Part shown: positions 29,541 through 32,198 of the stretch, piece after piece
How positions within the stretch are numbered: the stretch's first letter is position 1
Layout of the letters: every line of letters begins with the position of its first letter
Assembly: GCA_041589735.1 (NCBI GenBank)
Contig: JBFHVA010000010.1
Span: 1-32,198 of the forward strand
Direction of reading: 5' to 3'
Origin: CAMYJH01 sp041589735
GTDB lineage: Bacteria > Pseudomonadota > Gammaproteobacteria > HK1
DNA length: 32,198 nucleotides
Notes under the pieces: generated by a model
Seen by the model: only the letters and a program-made list of their open reading frames with translations
The model's database searches: none
Told to the model about the DNA's origin: nothing
Position numbers and translations under genes: made by a program

Positions 29541-29992
29541 TCCGAATCCGCCTCCTCGGCACTCAAGTTGCCGTAAAGCTGCATATATCGCCGCACTTCC
29601 TCGATGAACTTCGGCTTTTCGCTGCGCTGCCATGCTTCTAGGGACCAGGGCTCTCTCAACCCAGAGTTGGTTACCCCTTCGCTACAATAGACCGCGTCCA
29701 CTTCGCTTGCATCAGTAAGTTCGACCCGGCAATGCTCGAGCTTATATTCGGCGTTCTCAAAAAAAGAGATGCGGTGGAAATCGACCTCGCTTAACCCCCG
29801 AAGCAGCAATCCATTCGCGCTGTCGCCACGCGACTCGACCAGCACCGGGTAGCTCTCGTCGGGCAGCCGTGCAATGCGGTAACCGCGCAGGCGCGCCGGC
29901 ACTCGCTCGACCTCTGCCGCTGCTCGCTCAAGGACCACCTCGAGAACGTCGGCATCTTGCAAAGTACCAAACGTAAACAGCGGCAATCGCAT
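29516..29992 (-). CDS. Gamma-glutamylcyclotransferase-like (AIG2/GGCT fold) protein
   Basis: 158 aa from the ATG at 29992 (MRLPLFTFGTLQDADVLEVVLE); a TTG-started extension to 30031 is less likely. The FTFGTL loop and the pattern RLRGYRIARLPDESYPVLVES...NGLLLRGLSEVDFHRISFFENAEY are typical of the GGCT/AIG2-like fold, including the acidic residue in FFENAEY that corresponds to the catalytic Glu region. Members cyclise gamma-glutamyl amines; the actual substrate is unknown. It overlaps the exported-protein gene downstream. Confidence 0.85.
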   Translation of the reverse strand: MRLPLFTFGTLQDADVLEVVLERAAAEVERVPARLRGYRIARLPDESYPVLVESRGDSANGLLLRGLSEVDFHRISFFENAEYKLEHCRVELTDASEVDAVYCSEGVTNSGLREPWSLEAWQRSEKPKFIEEVRRYMQLYGNLSAEEADSEWIKWRCQ

Positions 29993-30191
29993 TGGCGTGT
30001 TCGAAACTTCGACCTCATTGTAGCGTAGCAATTCTCCGCGCGAGGCTCGACCCCCTAACGCGAGAAAGACGATGGAGAGAAAACGAAGCAGTAGCTCGGA
30101 CCTGTAAGATACTGGTCTTCGCTAAGTATTAAACTCAGTGCCCGATATCGCTTTCCTGCAATCCTTTGCCCAAAAGCTACCAGCAGCGATA

Positions 30192-30214
30192 CTTGAGTCA
30201 GCCTGCCGCTCAAG
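30192..30214. repeat. Inverted repeat in the GGCT-GGDEF gap
   Basis: CTTGAG-N11-CTCAAG has 6-bp arms one helical turn and a half apart, compatible with a dimeric regulator. It resembles an FNR half-site arrangement but with the wrong spacing. Confidence 0.3.
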
Positions 30215-30247
30215 ACCCGGAATGGGCACGGCGGAATATCCATTTAG

Positions 30248-30292
30248 ACCGACCCCCGGGCAAAGCTAAACTATAGTTAGCCGGGAGTCGGT
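30248..30292. repeat. Nested 45-bp inverted repeat containing a TATAGT hexamer
   Basis: ACCGAC (30248-30253) pairs with GTCGGT (30287-30292), CCCGG (30255-30259) with CCGGG (30281-30285), and GCTAA (30265-30269) with TTAGC (30277-30281). TATAGT sits at the tip (30272-30277). It lies 68 bp before the diguanylate cyclase ATG and could be an operator, a cruciform, or a transcript hairpin. Confidence 0.45.
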
Positions 30293-30359
30293 AAACGAGG
30301 GACAGCGATCGGCCATCGCCGATGATCCGGCATATACGGGTCTAGCTCAAGATCTATCA

Positions 30360-31496
30360 ATGATCAGAAATGAAGCTTTAGATGTAGGTGAACGCAAGAG
30401 CGAGAGCCCGATGAGAGTCTTCCCAAAGGACCAGCGGCAGTCGCTTCGTTTGAGGCGATCGCTACTCGCCGGACTTGCAGCGGTCGCGCTCACGCTTATT
30501 TTCTGGATTGCCGGTAAGAGCGGTATGGTGCGGCTTGCGCCGCCGTATTTGATGCTGATTCTTACCATTTTCTGGATTGGCAATCTGATAATTCTGGGAC
30601 TGATCCGAAGCGGCCTAAATCTCCGATTCAAAGATCCGAGTCTCACCCTTTTTCAGATCCTCTGGGCCATATTCTGGGTGATGCTGCTGACCTATTACCT
30701 TAACGAGGCGCGGCCGGCGGCGCTTATGCTTGCCCTGCTGATAATCAATTTCGGCGCTTTCCGTCTTAATCTGTCCCAACTGGCTGGACTTTCAAGCGTG
30801 GCAATTTCGGCCTATGTCGTGGTCATCTATTTCTTGCATCGCAATCATCCTGACTTGTTAGTCCTGCAGATCGAGCTCTTTGTTCTTGCTGGCTTCGCTG
30901 CGGCGTTGTTCGGCACGACGCTGGTGGGCCACGAGATGTTCGCTTTAAGAAAGAGAATCGTCGAACGCAACCAGCGGCTCGAGGAAGCGCTCGAGCAGGT
31001 GAACCGTCTTGCCGTCCTAGATGAGCTCACCGGCGCCTACAATCGACGCTACCTGCTTGAGGTCATGGCCAAACAGAAAGCGCTTGCCGATCGGGGTAAC
31101 TACAGCTTCTCAATTTGCTTCTTCGACCTCGACCATTTCAAAAAGATCAACGACGACCTCGGACACGCCGCGGGAGACGAAGTGCTCAAGAGAGTGAGCG
31201 CGATCACGCAGAGAATAATCCGCGACAGCGATTATTTGTCACGCTACGGCGGAGAGGAGTTTGTGCTGGTCCTCGTCGCGACCATCGCTGATATGGCAGA
31301 AATCGTCGCCGAGCGGATTCGCGCCACGTTCGAGGGGGAACGGTTTCGCGAGATCGATCCGAATCTCAGGGTAACCATTTCTGTGGGGGTCACCGAGTTC
31401 CGCCGTAATGAGAGCCTCGATGCCACGCTAGCCCGCGCGGACGAGGCCATGTACGAGGCAAAAAGGAAAGGGCGCAATACCATCGTGTGCGCGTGA
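30360..31496 (+). CDS. Membrane-bound diguanylate cyclase (6-TM sensor + GGDEF)
   Basis: 378 aa; an ATG at 30411 (after GAGAG) is a possible later start. About six membrane helices (residues 33-195) form a small sensor module, followed by a short coiled coil (ERNQRLEEALEQVNRLAVLDELTGAYNRR) and a GGDEF domain (about 215-378). The catalytic motif is intact as RYGGEEF, the FDLDHFKKIND Mg/substrate segment is present, and the inhibitory I-site RxxD (RDSD, five residues before GGEEF) is kept. It should make c-di-GMP with product feedback. No EAL domain is present. It converges with hutU 8 bp away. Confidence 0.93.
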   Translation: MIRNEALDVGERKSESPMRVFPKDQRQSLRLRRSLLAGLAAVALTLIFWIAGKSGMVRLAPPYLMLILTIFWIGNLIILGLIRSGLNLRFKDPSLTLFQILWAIFWVMLLTYYLNEARPAALMLALLIINFGAFRLNLSQLAGLSSVAISAYVVVIYFLHRNHPDLLVLQIELFVLAGFAAALFGTTLVGHEMFALRKRIVERNQRLEEALEQVNRLAVLDELTGAYNRRYLLEVMAKQKALADRGNYSFSICFFDLDHFKKINDDLGHAAGDEVLKRVSAITQRIIRDSDYLSRYGGEEFVLVLVATIADMAEIVAERIRATFEGERFREIDPNLRVTISVGVTEFRRNESLDATLARADEAMYEAKRKGRNTIVCA

Positions 31497-31504
31497 CAGC
31501 GCAG

Positions 31505-32198
31505 TCAGGACAGCATCGGCAAGTCCAGTCCCTGCTCCCTGGCACAAGCAATCGCCTCCTCGTAACCCGCATCTGCGTGACGCATGACCCCGCTCGCTGG
31601 ATCGTTGGTGAGCACTCTGGCGATCCGCTTAGCGGCGGCCTCGCTGCCATCGCAGACCACCACCATCCCGGAGTGCTGGGAGAAACCCATGCCCACTCCG
31701 CCTCCGTGATGTAGGCTCACCCATGTGGCGCCGCTGGCGGTGTTGAGCAGGGCATTCAGCAGCGGCCAGTCGGAAACCGCGTCGGAACCGTCTCGCATGC
31801 CCTCGGTCTCCCGGTTGGGGCTTGCAACGGATCCGGAGTCCAGGTGATCGCGTCCGATGACCACCGGTGCAGACAACTCGCCCTTGGCCACCATGTCGTT
31901 GAAGGCCAGGCCCAGTCGAGCCCGCTGTCCCAAACCCACCCAGCAGATGCGGGCCGGCAATCCCTGAAAATGGATCCGCTCCCGTGCCATATCGAGCCAG
32001 TTATGAAGGTGCGCGTCATCGGGGATCAGCGCTTTCACCTTTTCGTCGGTGCGATAGATGTCTTCTTCGACTCCAGACAGCGCCGCCCAGCGAAAGGGTC
32101 CAACGCCGCGGCAAAACAGCGGGCGGATGTAGGCGGGGACGAACCCCGGAAATGCGAACGCGTCTTCGACGCCCTCTTCGTGCGCCATCTGGCGAATG
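31505..32198 (-). CDS. hutU: Urocanate hydratase, C-terminal part (cut by window edge)
   Basis: The reading frame enters from the right edge (IRQMAHEEGVEDAFAFPGFVPAYIRPLFCRGVGPFRW) and ends at 31505. Signatures of urocanase are clear: FVPAYIRPLFCRGVGPFRWAALSG (containing the catalytic-region Cys), IGRDHLDSGSVASPNRETEGM, and HHGGGVGMGFSQHSGMVVVCDG. HutU uses NAD as an electrophile to convert urocanate to imidazolone propionate in histidine degradation. No other hut gene is visible, though more may lie to the right. Confidence 0.97.
   Translation of the reverse strand, partial: IRQMAHEEGVEDAFAFPGFVPAYIRPLFCRGVGPFRWAALSGVEEDIYRTDEKVKALIPDDAHLHNWLDMARERIHFQGLPARICWVGLGQRARLGLAFNDMVAKGELSAPVVIGRDHLDSGSVASPNRETEGMRDGSDAVSDWPLLNALLNTASGATWVSLHHGGGVGMGFSQHSGMVVVCDGSEAAAKRIARVLTNDPASGVMRHADAGYEEAIACAREQGLDLPMLS

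Overview
The window reads as a GC-rich proteobacterial chromosome, most likely a gammaproteobacterium with a respiratory, microaerobic lifestyle. I infer this from the gene families (cbb3 oxidase, FixLJ, an FNR/ANR-type regulator with Fe-S cysteines, KorAB), not from any marker gene. No rRNA, tRNA, CRISPR array, insertion sequence or phage gene was seen.

Layout. 1-4498 (minus strand) is a cbb3 cytochrome oxidase operon in the order Yip1-family membrane protein, ccoN, ccoO, ccoQ, ccoP, a small membrane protein, ccoG (cut by the window edge). Divergent from it, 4784-7680 encodes a two-subunit 2-oxoacid:ferredoxin oxidoreductase (korAB). 7852-11567 is an oxygen-signalling block: heme-PAS kinase FixL, FixJ, a lone receiver protein, and an FNR/FixK-type regulator. 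11655-17562 holds three universal stress proteins, a CBS-nucleotidyltransferase (DUF294) protein, an aminoglycoside-phosphotransferase-like/P-loop kinase fusion and a small four-cysteine protein. 17689-23905 holds a CobS-like AAA+ ATPase, a CobT-like VWA protein, an FHA protein and a CHASE2-Ser/Thr kinase. 24367-26823 holds an amidase, a two-CBS-domain protein and a fourth universal stress protein. 27121-31496 is a set of envelope proteins of unknown role, a gamma-glutamylcyclotransferase-like protein and a diguanylate cyclase. The 3' end of hutU closes the window.

The regulatory DNA ties much of this together. Sequences matching the FNR/ANR/FixK operator TTGAT-N4-ATCAA (two perfect, most others one mismatch, one weak) occur in seven intergenic regions: cco/kor, the receiver gene, usp1-usp2, the DUF294/kinase-fusion gap, the small Cys protein-usp3 unit, the two-CBS gene and usp4. 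Several have a -10-like hexamer at the spacing expected of a class II FNR promoter, and two of these decide start codons. Upstream of the fnr gene itself is a perfect 20-bp palindrome made of two inverted GTACGTAG units, matching the described FixJ box. The simplest reading is a cascade in which low oxygen activates FixL, FixJ and then FNR, and FNR activates the oxidase and a set of stress/dormancy proteins. The gene content of that regulon (several Usps, a two-CBS protein, a COG2187-like kinase) closely parallels the mycobacterial DosR dormancy regulon, here under different regulators.

A second unit worth attention is the CobS/CobT-like ATPase-VWA pair next to an FHA protein and a Ser/Thr kinase, with no cobN or other cobalamin gene in view. 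It may be a phospho-regulated chaperone module rather than a cobaltochelatase.
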